From Clostridium sp. CAG:288 (GTDB lineage Bacteria > Bacillota_I > Bacilli_A > RFN20 > CAG-288), in assembly GCA_000437395.1 (NCBI GenBank), contig FR898184.1, positions 1-64,000 on the forward strand: a stretch of DNA of 64,000 nucleotides, in the 5' to 3' direction. This document shows positions 10,301 through 15,199 of the stretch, one piece after another (position 1 is the stretch's first letter; each line of letters starts with the position of its first letter). A program made the translations under genes and the position numbers. The notes beneath the pieces were generated by a model, which made no database searches, had not been told where the DNA came from, and was given only the letters and a program-made list of their open reading frames with translations.

Positions 10301-10901
10301 GAAATCCATGATTGTATTCAGGGTGTGATACCAAAGAGCGCTGGGTCACGTTCTTCATTAAGGCGATCTCGGCTTTGGAAAAATCATTCAAAAAACCGGC
10401 TTTTTGGTCATACGCATTTTCATTTAAATAACCGGCCCTTGGCGGGTTACCACACAACCACGTCACTTCACCTGCTACTGCTGTAGAATTGAGCCAAGAG
10501 CGCATATTGCTGTCTTTCCAATAGTTAGAGCCGTGGTTATCACGATTATTGTTGCGACTGTGCGACTTAGAATGGTTGTTGTCGTTGGTCTTAGCGTCGT
10601 AAGGAAGCGTATCAATTATGTTATCGGCAAGCATAAGCGCACCTTTCTCATCGATACTTACGCACCTCCATATTACCTCATTGCCGTTGTACTTACCAAG
10701 GCTGATATAATTCCCTAATTCTACTTGCGTTGTCGCTTTTGTTTCTTTTTCTGTCTTGACGCCTTGAGCGTTCACGGCAGTTTTATAATTTGTATTATCG
10801 GCGTTTGTATGGATTGTAATTGCCTTGCCACCAAAAATAGCAGGAATAAACATCATAACAATTGTTAAAGCAATACTTGTTTTTTTTAAATGTTTTTTCA
10901 T
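7335..10901 (-). CDS. Large surface protein with M64 (IgA-peptidase family) metallopeptidase domain
   Basis: 1188 residues. N-terminal signal peptide; about residues 60-310 resemble DUF6273 (ISLGKYNGNEVIWRC, WLRTPLSS, GVRPAFYLD); about 380-640 is a peptidase M64 domain with the zinc motif HELGHGLLELGDEY starting at residue 560; about 830-905 is a MucBP-like domain (YKFEDGSPMPNANKAV, TVTYYYTKK); about 905-1080 are His/Cys-rich ribbon repeats (HDWGDWVSNGDGTH, CSVCGFTYGEKLGHNWG); then a repeat domain (GWQDESGEIVSTEKSYTFTV) and one C-terminal membrane segment ending KKKG. It is thus a wall-spanning or membrane-anchored exoenzyme; M64 members cut IgA or other host or mucin-linked glycoproteins, the actual target here being unknown. 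AAAGGAG lies 10 bases before the ATG. Its 3' part reaches about 50 percent GC (31 of 60 bases at 7381..7440) in a much more AT-rich setting, which points to horizontal origin. Confidence 0.88.
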   Translation of the reverse strand: MKKHLKKTSIALTIVMMFIPAIFGGKAITIHTNADNTNYKTAVNAQGVKTEKETKATTQVELGNYISLGKYNGNEVIWRCVSIDEKGALMLADNIIDTLPYDAKTNDNNHSKSHSRNNNRDNHGSNYWKDSNMRSWLNSTAVAGEVTWLCGNPPRAGYLNENAYDQKAGFLNDFSKAEIALMKNVTQRSLVSHPEYNHGFHDGDGHSDLEFNENIENVSSNFNSAYGENSTEKVFLLDVQQVNKVWENFDNYYIGRKEGVAWPYWLRTPLSSCNHLMRYVGSNGLVGKDYPTNAIGVRPAFYLDSDYYVTTSGNGSASNPYVGSAPDKIEGDYIIAEPEEDPNQEWDVSLDQQLRLALGPYYSSDGKYSTPTIPVYTIQKTRSDTENMVILICGEGYTKSQQQKFINDAKKVWEGAIQYEPYRSYADRFNVYALCTASESSFNNSGSTFFDVVIDKKVGPMISVNKSSWKNHIFERCIGPAFIEQIHDAHIPNKTDPDTFIWDDDKMYSPFYYVHKYINQFALLVNTSQDFGGSHRNYKRGIHYFITPADNNRAVKSFAHELGHGLLELGDEYMTVAAESTDYTSLNVAYNHNPEQVKWKKLLGFRKTFTCNTYPFYTAYNSSWECLMRDTNYQFCEVCKLQGYKRMSQLIDGKNLYVADPEVKKYTDRYTNPSDFAETNYNGYINFTNYRDEILLSGWNKNKFNTGMVGEKIQLRTIVQNLSDTTERQVTMKLWIKHADGSIATTTNSQRLEATQTFTIPVWSEKSKFWPKGALEYNGSNLNSGLENCELIYQIPSDAVLNNGDTVAFEVTDENGNVLAHDNTETQPYANVNIEYKFEDGSPMPNANKAVIPLAVGSYINWTAAPSLYGYALSRVEGLNQIVSGSDQTVTYYYTKKIGTHIHDWGDWVSNGDGTHTRTCTKDSSHTETENCSGGTATCTTKAVCSVCGFTYGEKLGHNWGEVKYTWMSDNICKAERVCKHDSTHIESEMVTATGTVITKATCKEKGKMKYTATFVNTAFTVQEKEIDTDFAPHTFGAWKDEIPATTEEFGTKGHKDCMDCGRHFDKDGKEITELRIAKIGTYNVVINGESKFYADGESVTVKAEDKEGKIFKGWQDESGEIVSTEKSYTFTVTGDRSLTAVYENVLATKKGLSDRQIAGIIIGSVVAAGLGGFAIFWFVIKKKGLRL

Positions 10902-10951
10902 TATGTTGCATCTCCTTTATGCCTATGTTTTGCATTTTTTATAGGTTATTT

Positions 10952-10966
10952 GGAGTTAATAACTCC
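10952..10966. promoter_or_regulatory. 15-bp perfect palindrome in the M64 gene leader
   Basis: GGAGTTAATAACTCC is a perfect palindrome (7+1+7) about 50 bases upstream of the start codon, in the untranslated leader of the surface-protein gene. It could be an operator or an RNA hairpin. A second small repeat, TCACAC ctat TGTGTGA (11032..11048), lies farther up. No promoter hexamers could be assigned with confidence. Confidence 0.4.
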
Positions 10967-11103
10967 GTAAATTTATATAATAAATTATCTTGCTCTAAGT
11001 TTTCCATAAATTGCTCAAAAAGTCAACTTTGTCACACCTATTGTGTGATTATACCATTATTTGTTTCCACCTAATTGCTTATGGTACATATTGTTCATAC
11101 TGA

Positions 11104-11310
11104 ATGAAAATCATTATGAACAATTTGAACAGCAGCTACGTTGAATCAATAATCAAAAAAGCTCTGGTTGAAAGTGTAACCATCAGGCAAAACTCGGAAT
11201 CAGTAGGCAATACATGGGAAAAGCCAAAAAGGCTGGTCGACAAAAATGGAAGTTTGAGCCTAAACACCATTGAAGATGTTCTTTCAACAAAAAACAGAAA
11301 TAATATGTGA
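11104..11310 (+). CDS. Doubtful small open frame or gene remnant
   Basis: 68 codons (MNNLNSSYVESIIKKAL and onward), preceded by an inverted repeat but without a convincing ribosome binding site. Composition is less AT-rich than the surrounding bases, so it may be the relic of a transferred gene. Its product is not recognised, and it may well not be expressed. Confidence 0.2.
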   Translation: MKIIMNNLNSSYVESIIKKALVESVTIRQNSESVGNTWEKPKRLVDKNGSLSLNTIEDVLSTKNRNNM

Positions 11311-11334
11311 AAACAAATAACCAACTAATAACAT

Positions 11335-11510
11335 AATCGTTCAATAGTAAGCGTATAAAATTTTAAAAATGCACAAATAGAAATTAAAAAAAATAAAGAA
11401 AATGTGTATCAAAGTTCGAACGTTCAAACCAACGGTAGGAATTGAACCTATGGAAAAAATAAAAAAAATTTGACACATTTTACTGTATCAAACTAATGCA
11501 TTCTTAATGG
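11335..11510. repeat. Direct repeat R1 (pair of R2 at 13325..13499)
   Basis: About 175 bases that match 13325..13499 closely by eye, with a few substitutions and small indels. It begins with one copy of the 20-base iteron unit (AATCGTTCAATAGT), contains a tRNA-like 3' fragment at 11428..11451, then a terminator-like hairpin with A/T run, and ends ATTCTTAATGG. In R2 the same last bases form the CCA end of tRNA-Trp, so R1 looks like a displaced copy of tRNA-flanking DNA. Confidence 0.85.
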
Positions 11511-11531
11511 ATATGATGACCAATATTGATA

Positions 11532-11612
11532 CTTTGCATACCCTAAGTAATGAAACTTTGCATACCCCTATCTAAAAAGTGCATACCCTTAGAGCGAATT
11601 TGCATACCCTAA
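11532..11612. repeat. Array of four GCATACCC repeats
   Basis: The core GCATACCC occurs at 11535 (in TTTGCATACCCTAAG), 11560, 11580 and 11601 (TTTGCATACCCTAAA), all in the same orientation with steps of 25, 20 and 21 bases. Such short direct repeats about two helical turns apart look like binding sites for a transposase, a replication protein or a regulator. No transposase gene is present in the window. Confidence 0.7.
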
Positions 11613-11670
11613 ATTTCTACTTGAGATTCTATTAATAAAACTGAAGTGCTATAGATTATTTTTTTAAACG

Positions 11671-11702
11671 AAAAAAGCCTGTCAGATATTACTCCAACAG
11701 GC
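11671..11702 (-). terminator. Duplicated copy of the peptide-gene terminator
   Basis: Hairpin GCCTGT / ACAGGC followed by TTTTTT on the minus strand, nearly identical to the one at 12836..12868. It follows the remnant of the 42-residue peptide gene. Confidence 0.7.
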
Positions 11703-11709
11703 ACATTTT

Positions 11710-11772
11710 TTATTCAGTTTTATTTTTATCTTCTTCACCAGCATTTGCTACATCAGCTAAACCTTCACCAAA
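11710..11772 (-). pseudogene. 3' remnant of the 42-residue peptide gene
   Basis: On the minus strand the frame reads FGEGLADVANAGEEDKNKTE and stop, identical at the protein level to the end of the intact peptide gene at 12879..13007, with the same downstream terminator. Upstream the match ends abruptly in a T-rich stretch belonging to the terminator hairpin of the membrane-protein gene; there is no start codon or ribosome binding site. This is a truncated duplicate rather than a gene. Confidence 0.8.
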
Positions 11773-11809
11773 GAAAAAATATCTCTTAGCGTTAATACTA
11801 AGAGATATT
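11771..11809 (-). terminator. Terminator of the small secreted/membrane protein operon
   Basis: Perfect 12-bp inverted repeat AATATCTCTTAG / CTAAGAGATATT with an 8-base loop, followed on the minus strand by TTTTTTCTTT. It lies 37 bases past the stop of the 158-residue membrane-protein gene. Confidence 0.85.
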
Positions 11810-11845
11810 ATTCTTAATTAGCATATTTTATATATTTTTTTATAA

Positions 11846-12322
11846 TTATCTGTAAAGTACTACAAATTTAGGATTAGATAAATCCTTTTCTCTAATGAAG
11901 CAATCTACATAATCACCAATTTCGTAAAAAGCAAAATAATCAATAAAACGTCTTGATACAAATCTGATTCGGACTACTCTATTATCAAAGTTTTTTGATT
12001 CAATAGTACCATACATTATACTTCCTATGGATCTTTCTGTAATTTTAACAGTTATAATTTCTCCATCAGCGTTTTTAAAAGGCAAGAACCAGTATAAATA
12101 TATGGCTATAGAAGTTAGAAAAACAATAGCACTTATTACATCAAGTATTATAAAAATTATAATTCCTTCATTGAAATTTTCTTTGTTATTAACGTTTGAT
12201 AAATCAATTGTTTTTAAGTACAATGTTATTCCTAGTAAAACAATAAAAATACTTAATTGCATAACTAAATATATTATCATCCTATGATAACCATACATCT
12301 TTTTAATGTTAAACTTTTCCAT
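11846..12322 (-). CDS. Small membrane protein of unknown function
   Basis: 158 residues. Two long hydrophobic segments (about residues 15-37 and 52-75) are followed by a charged 80-residue C-terminal part rich in beta-type sequence (EIITVKITERSIGSIMYGTI), probably cytoplasmic. GGAG from the end of the preceding gene serves as ribosome binding site, 8 bases before the ATG. It lies 2 bases after the secreted-protein gene and is followed by a strong terminator. The pairing with a secreted protein and a peptide gene inside a repeat-bounded island would suit an immunity or export-helper role, but nothing in the sequence proves that. Confidence 0.7.
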   Translation of the reverse strand: MEKFNIKKMYGYHRMIIYLVMQLSIFIVLLGITLYLKTIDLSNVNNKENFNEGIIIFIILDVISAIVFLTSIAIYLYWFLPFKNADGEIITVKITERSIGSIMYGTIESKNFDNRVVRIRFVSRRFIDYFAFYEIGDYVDCFIREKDLSNPKFVVLYR

Positions 12323-12324
12323 AA

Positions 12325-12753
12325 TTAAACTCCATATTTATAATCAATATCACCTATAACCATACGACCACGATTGTTTGAATTTTGGACAAGATTAGTC
12401 CTTATAATAAATCTTACTTTCGTAGCCCCTGATGGATGATCATCTTTATGTCCATTATCAGTATACTCATTAGTTGATGCATATAAATTATAGATGACAT
12501 CATTTTCTTCAAGCAAAATTTCTTCATCGAATTCAGCTTCATTTCTTTCTTGTGGAATATAATTATCAACATAAGACATGCTTGCTAATTCATCTTTCTG
12601 ATTATTATTTGCTAATTTTAACAACCGTTTGTTAGCAATTCCATTTTCTTGTGAATAATTACTATATTCACTAACAGATGACAATGTATTAGAAGATAAA
12701 ACACTTACTCCTAATATTGTTAACATTACTAACTTTTTTATTGATTTTTTCAT
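12325..12753 (-). CDS. Small secreted protein of unknown function
   Basis: 142 residues with a clear signal peptide: MKKSIKKL, then a hydrophobic stretch ending near SVLSSNTLSS. The exported part is acidic and polar (EAEFDEEILLEEND), with a C-terminal ATKVRFIIRTNLVQ segment and no cysteines to speak of. The ATG is chosen because GGAGATT sits just before it; the frame stays open five codons upstream without a better signal. Forms a two-gene operon with the small membrane protein. I do not recognise the family. Confidence 0.7.
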   Translation of the reverse strand: MKKSIKKLVMLTILGVSVLSSNTLSSVSEYSNYSQENGIANKRLLKLANNNQKDELASMSYVDNYIPQERNEAEFDEEILLEENDVIYNLYASTNEYTDNGHKDDHPSGATKVRFIIRTNLVQNSNNRGRMVIGDIDYKYGV

Positions 12754-12835
12754 ATAATCTCCAATCACTCATTGTTGTTAGTATTAACTAACTAAAGTAT
12801 ATTGTATAAATTTTACTATGTCAATAATGAAAATG

Positions 12836-12868
12836 AAAAAAAGCCTGTCAGATATTACTCCAACAGGC
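12836..12868 (-). terminator. Terminator of the regulator/peptide operon
   Basis: Hairpin GCCTGT / ACAGGC with a 14-base loop, followed by seven T residues on the minus strand, 11 bases past the peptide stop codon. It separates the regulator-peptide transcript from the secreted-protein gene downstream. Confidence 0.85.
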
Positions 12869-12878
12869 ATAAATTTTA

Positions 12879-13007
12879 TTATTCAGTTTTATTTTTATCT
12901 TCTTCACCAGCATTTGCTACATCAGCTAAACCTTCACCAAAAATACCAATTACACCATGTGATTCTTTATGCTGTTCTGTTAGTCTTTTTGATTGATTCT
13001 TTTTCAT
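12879..13007 (-). CDS. 42-residue peptide of unknown function
   Basis: A short gene with a near-perfect ribosome binding site (GGAGG, 7 bases before the ATG) that lies inside the last codons of the upstream regulator gene, three bases after which this gene starts. The product has a charged N-terminus (MKKNQSKRLTEQHKES), a glycine/alanine-rich middle (GVIGIFGEGLADVANAG) and an acidic tail. There is no signal peptide and no cysteine. Its 3' half and terminator occur a second time at 11671..11772, and that duplicate kept the reading frame intact. Candidates are a leader-type or bacteriocin-like peptide, a small antitoxin-like partner of the regulator, or a signalling peptide; none can be shown. 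Confidence 0.65.
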   Translation of the reverse strand: MKKNQSKRLTEQHKESHGVIGIFGEGLADVANAGEEDKNKTE

Positions 13008-13009
13008 GT

Positions 13010-13201
13010 TTATTCCTCCACTTTTATGTTGTACTTTTCAAAATAAGATGCTAAATTTCTTCTCAACTTTATAGTTGGCGTATATTTTCCAGATTCCCAT
13101 CTATTTACAGTGCCAAAAGAAACACCTAAAAGCTCAGCAAATTCTGTTTGTGAAAGAATTAGTTTGTTTCTTAATTTCTTTATTGCTTCAGGATAGGTCA
13201 T
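13010..13201 (-). CDS. Xre-family helix-turn-helix regulator
   Basis: 63 residues, a bare HTH_3 domain. The helix-turn-helix is plain: KKLRNKLILSQTEFAELLG, then VSFGTVNRWESGKYTP, followed by a short tail. The start is set at the ATG preceded by GGAGG (9 bases); the frame continues 18 codons upstream across the promoter and is not used. It probably controls its own promoter and the downstream 42-residue peptide gene, with which it shares one transcript. It resembles the small repressors of phages and integrative elements. Confidence 0.85.
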   Translation of the reverse strand: MTYPEAIKKLRNKLILSQTEFAELLGVSFGTVNRWESGKYTPTIKLRRNLASYFEKYNIKVEE

Positions 13202-13234
13202 AAAAACGTCCTCCAACTTTGAATTTGTGCTAAA

Positions 13235-13263
13235 ATTATAACACTTTTTTATCACTTTTACAA
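13235..13263 (-). promoter_or_regulatory. Promoter of the regulator/peptide operon
   Basis: TTGTAA (13263..13258) and TATAAT (13240..13235) on the minus strand with exactly 17 bases between, about 35 bases before the regulator start codon. The iteron array begins 2 bases upstream of the -35 box. Confidence 0.8.
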
Positions 13264-13264
13264 T

Positions 13265-13344
13265 AATCGTTCAATAGTTATGGTAAACGTTCAATAGTTC
13301 CTGTAATCGTTCATTTGTTAGGATAATCGTTCAATCGTTGATGC
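13265..13344. repeat. Four iterons with an exact 20-bp period
   Basis: The unit AATCGTTCAATAGTT recurs at 13265, 13285 (AAACGTTCAATAGTT), 13305 (AATCGTTCATTTGTT) and 13325 (AATCGTTCAATCGTT). All copies face the same way, spaced exactly 20 bases, directly upstream of the -35 box of the regulator promoter. One isolated copy opens R1 at 11335. The spacing of about two helical turns puts every copy on nearly the same face of DNA, which fits cooperative binding of an activator or a replication or recombination protein. Confidence 0.85.
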
Positions 13345-13416
13345 ATAAAACTGCACAAATCCACAAATAGAAATTAAAAAAATAAAGAAAATGTGTATCA
13401 AAGTTCGAATGTTCGA

Positions 13417-13440
13417 ACCAACGGTAGGAATTGAACCCAC
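13417..13440 (-). other. tRNA 3'-end-like fragment inside R2 (also in R1 at 11428..11451)
   Basis: On the minus strand a T-arm (stem GTGGG/CCTAC around loop TTCAATT, matching the canonical TTCRANY pattern) is followed by a seven-base acceptor-like strand CGTTGGT. No 5' half (it would need ACCAACG plus D and anticodon arms) lies upstream, so this is a fragment rather than a tRNA. Tyrosine-recombinase elements often carry exactly such a piece as part of an attachment site. Confidence 0.6.
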
Positions 13441-13449
13441 GAAAAAAAT

Positions 13450-13481
13450 AAAAAAAATTTGACACATTTTACTGTATCAAA
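13450..13481 (-). terminator. Terminator of yqeY/tRNA-Trp
   Basis: Hairpin TTTGATACA / TGTGTCAAA (one mismatch, 6-base loop) followed on the minus strand by a run of eight T residues, 16 bases past the tRNA CCA end. The same hairpin is duplicated in R1. Confidence 0.8.
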
Positions 13482-13496
13482 CTAATGCATTCTTAA

Positions 13497-13570
13497 TGGC
13501 GGGGGATGAAAGAATCGAACTCTCAACAACGGTTTTGGAGACCGCTGTTATACCATTTAACTAATCCCCC
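13497..13570 (-). tRNA. tRNA-Trp (anticodon CCA)
   Basis: Full cloverleaf: acceptor GGGGGAT / ATCCCCC, D-arm GTTA/TAAC, anticodon stem GCGGT/ACCGT with loop CTCCAAA (anticodon CCA), a 4-base variable region, T-arm GAGAG TTCGATT CTTTC, discriminator G and encoded CCA. It starts only 18 bases after the yqeY stop codon, so it is probably co-transcribed with yqeY from the promoter at 14036..14064. The accessory island with R1/R2 lies directly at its 3' end. Confidence 0.95.
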
Positions 13571-13588
13571 GAATTCGCATCTCTTTAT

Positions 13589-14011
13589 TTAGAGAGAGCG
13601 AGCAACACGACTAACTAAAGACATATCAACTTTACCTTGATAGTTTTCTTTAAAGTGTTGCATAACAGATTTCATTGATTTATCTTCTAAACTATCAATG
13701 ATTTTACGAACCTCATCTTCATCCATCATTTTTGGCATAAAGACTTGTAAAGCATCGATTTGAATTTGTGTTGATTCTGCACGTTCAGCGTTACCGCCTT
13801 TAACATACATTTCTTTTTCTTCAGCTAATTCTTTTAATGTTTTTTGAATTAAACTTACAACATCAGCATCAGTGACTTCTTTACCAGATTCGCGATTGGA
13901 AACTTCAAGCAACATATACTTATTGATTAAAACAGAATAAGCAGCTCTTTTGGCTGTTTCCTTGTTCTTGAGAGCAAGCATATTTGCCTTTTTGATTTCA
14001 TTAATCAACAT
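13589..14011 (-). CDS. yqeY: YqeY/GatB-like domain protein
   Basis: 140 residues, the normal length for YqeY, a helical protein related to the tRNA-binding tail of the GatB amidotransferase subunit. Typical features are LINEIKKANMLALKNKE at the start, YSVLINKYMLLE and the C-terminal DMSLVSRVARSL. Its cellular role is not settled. The ATG preceded by GGAG (9 bases) is chosen; the 14 codons farther upstream contain the promoter. tRNA-Trp follows on the same strand. Confidence 0.9.
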   Translation of the reverse strand: MLINEIKKANMLALKNKETAKRAAYSVLINKYMLLEVSNRESGKEVTDADVVSLIQKTLKELAEEKEMYVKGGNAERAESTQIQIDALQVFMPKMMDEDEVRKIIDSLEDKSMKSVMQHFKENYQGKVDMSLVSRVARSL

Positions 14012-14035
14012 AGTATCATCTCCGTTCCGTACGCT

Positions 14036-14064
14036 ATAATAACAAATTAGCATTGATAAATCAA
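14036..14064 (-). promoter_or_regulatory. Promoter of yqeY (and tRNA-Trp)
   Basis: TTGATT (14064..14059) and TATTAT (14041..14036) on the minus strand with a 17-base spacer, 25 bases upstream of the chosen yqeY start. Confidence 0.65.
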
Positions 14065-14102
14065 GAAAAAGCTTATATAACGACTATCAATAATTTTATA
14101 TT

Positions 14103-15086
14103 TTACTTTTTCTTTTTGCCATATGTTTCAATAATTCCATTAATAACTGTATCTAATGGATATGAAGACATATGAACTGGGATATTTAATCTCTTTTCAA
14201 AAAATTCTCTAGTGCCTGATAATAACGAACCTCCACCAGCTAAAACTAAGCCGTTATGTACAATATCAGCAGATAGTTCAGGTGGAGTAATTTCTAGTGT
14301 ATCGATTATTACTTCTGCAATTTGATTAAGTAATGGAACTAAAATTTGTTTAATTTCAGATGTTGAAATAATAACTGAATGTGGAAGGGATGAAACTATA
14401 TCTCTACCATTTACATCAATCAATTTATTATCTGAATCTTGCTCAACAGATCCAATTTTCATCTTAATATATTCGGCTGTTTTTTCACCGATAATTAAAT
14501 GTTGCTTGTTTCTCATATATCTAACTATTGCTTCATCTAATATATCGCCACAAACAGAACATGACTTTGTAACAACTACTTCGCCCAAAGAAACAACGGC
14601 AATATCTGTTGTTCCACCACCTATATCGACAATCATATTTCCTCTTGGAGAATAAATATCGATACCACTACCTATTGCTGCCATCTTAGCTTCACTTTCG
14701 ATAATTATTTCTTTGGCATCAAGTCTTTTTGCTACTTCTGTTAAGGCATTTCTTTCAACTTGAGTAATATCGCTAGGAGTAGCTAAAATAATAGTCGAAC
14801 CTTTTAAAACTTTACTCATTTTCAAATTTGCAAAAGCTTGCTTTATAAAATCAACTGTGTCATCTAAATTTGCAACTACACCGCGCTTTAAAGGTTTGGT
14901 GATTTTGATATTATAAGGTGATCTTCCTAACATCTTACTAGCTAAATAACCTATATCTTGAACTTTTTTAGTTTCTATATTTCTAGATAAAACTGTAGGC
15001 TCATTAAAAACTGCTGTTTCGCCTTTATCGAGCCAAATCAATGTATTTGCTGTGCCAAGATCAATTCCAATAATATGTTTTGTCAT
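14103..15086 (-). CDS. mreB: MreB/Mbl-type actin homologue
   Basis: 327 residues of the MreB family. The actin phosphate loops are visible: IGIDLGTANTLIW at the N-terminus and MIVDIGGGTTDIAVVSLG near residue 150, with LVLAGGGSLLSG near residue 280. MreB filaments guide cell-wall synthesis along the cell side. It stands alone, without mreC or mreD beside it, so it may be an Mbl- or MreBH-type paralogue. The ribosome binding site is weak (GAGG, 9 bases before the ATG). Confidence 0.92.
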   Translation of the reverse strand: MTKHIIGIDLGTANTLIWLDKGETAVFNEPTVLSRNIETKKVQDIGYLASKMLGRSPYNIKITKPLKRGVVANLDDTVDFIKQAFANLKMSKVLKGSTIILATPSDITQVERNALTEVAKRLDAKEIIIESEAKMAAIGSGIDIYSPRGNMIVDIGGGTTDIAVVSLGEVVVTKSCSVCGDILDEAIVRYMRNKQHLIIGEKTAEYIKMKIGSVEQDSDNKLIDVNGRDIVSSLPHSVIISTSEIKQILVPLLNQIAEVIIDTLEITPPELSADIVHNGLVLAGGGSLLSGTREFFEKRLNIPVHMSSYPLDTVINGIIETYGKKKK

Positions 15087-15156
15087 AAGAAGCGCCTCAC
15101 TTTATTTATTTTATCATGTCTAAACAACTTTTAATAGATGTTAGAATTATCGTTTT

Positions 15157-15189
15157 AAAAAAGGACTATTGAATTTACCAATAATCCTT
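15157..15189 (-). terminator. Terminator of typA
   Basis: Stem AAGGATTATTG / CAATAGTCCTT with a 7-base loop followed by TTTTTT on the minus strand, 11 bases past the typA stop. Confidence 0.85.
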
Positions 15190-15199
15190 ATAAATTTAA

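Larger units (their letters stand above)
10902..11845. other. Repeat-rich intergenic stretch between the M64 gene and the small membrane-protein gene
   Basis: About 940 bases without a firm gene. In order it holds the M64 leader with two palindromes, a longer inverted repeat (ATTGTTCAT 11090..11098 with ATGAACAAT 11116..11124), a doubtful 68-codon frame, direct repeat R1, four GCATACCC repeats, a broken copy of the 42-residue peptide gene and the terminator of the next transcript. It reads as a scar of past insertions. Confidence 0.7.
13325..13499. repeat. Direct repeat R2 (pair of R1 at 11335..11510)
   Basis: Close copy of R1 abutting tRNA-Trp: its last three bases (TGG on the plus strand) are the encoded CCA end of the tRNA. 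Contents in order on the plus strand: the fourth iteron, an AT-rich stretch, the perfect palindrome GTTCGAA TG TTCGAAC (13403..13418), a tRNA-like 3' fragment, and the terminator of tRNA-Trp. The arrangement suggests an integration or duplication event at the tRNA 3' flank. Confidence 0.85.

Noticed and set aside
11136..11324. 62-codon minus-strand frame
   Set aside because: No ribosome binding site and no recognisable product; it overlaps an equally doubtful frame on the other strand.
11428..11451. Additional complete tRNA gene in the repeats
   Set aside because: Only T-arm and 3' acceptor strand are present; D-arm, anticodon arm and 5' acceptor strand are missing in both copies.
7149..11612. 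M64 gene as a complete insertion element with terminal repeats
   Set aside because: The similar words at both ends face the same way, are short, and no transposase or target-site duplication is visible.
13265..13344. Possible CRISPR array
   Set aside because: The 20-base units are contiguous and degenerate, without variable spacers of 25-40 bases, and there are no cas genes. They are better read as iterons.
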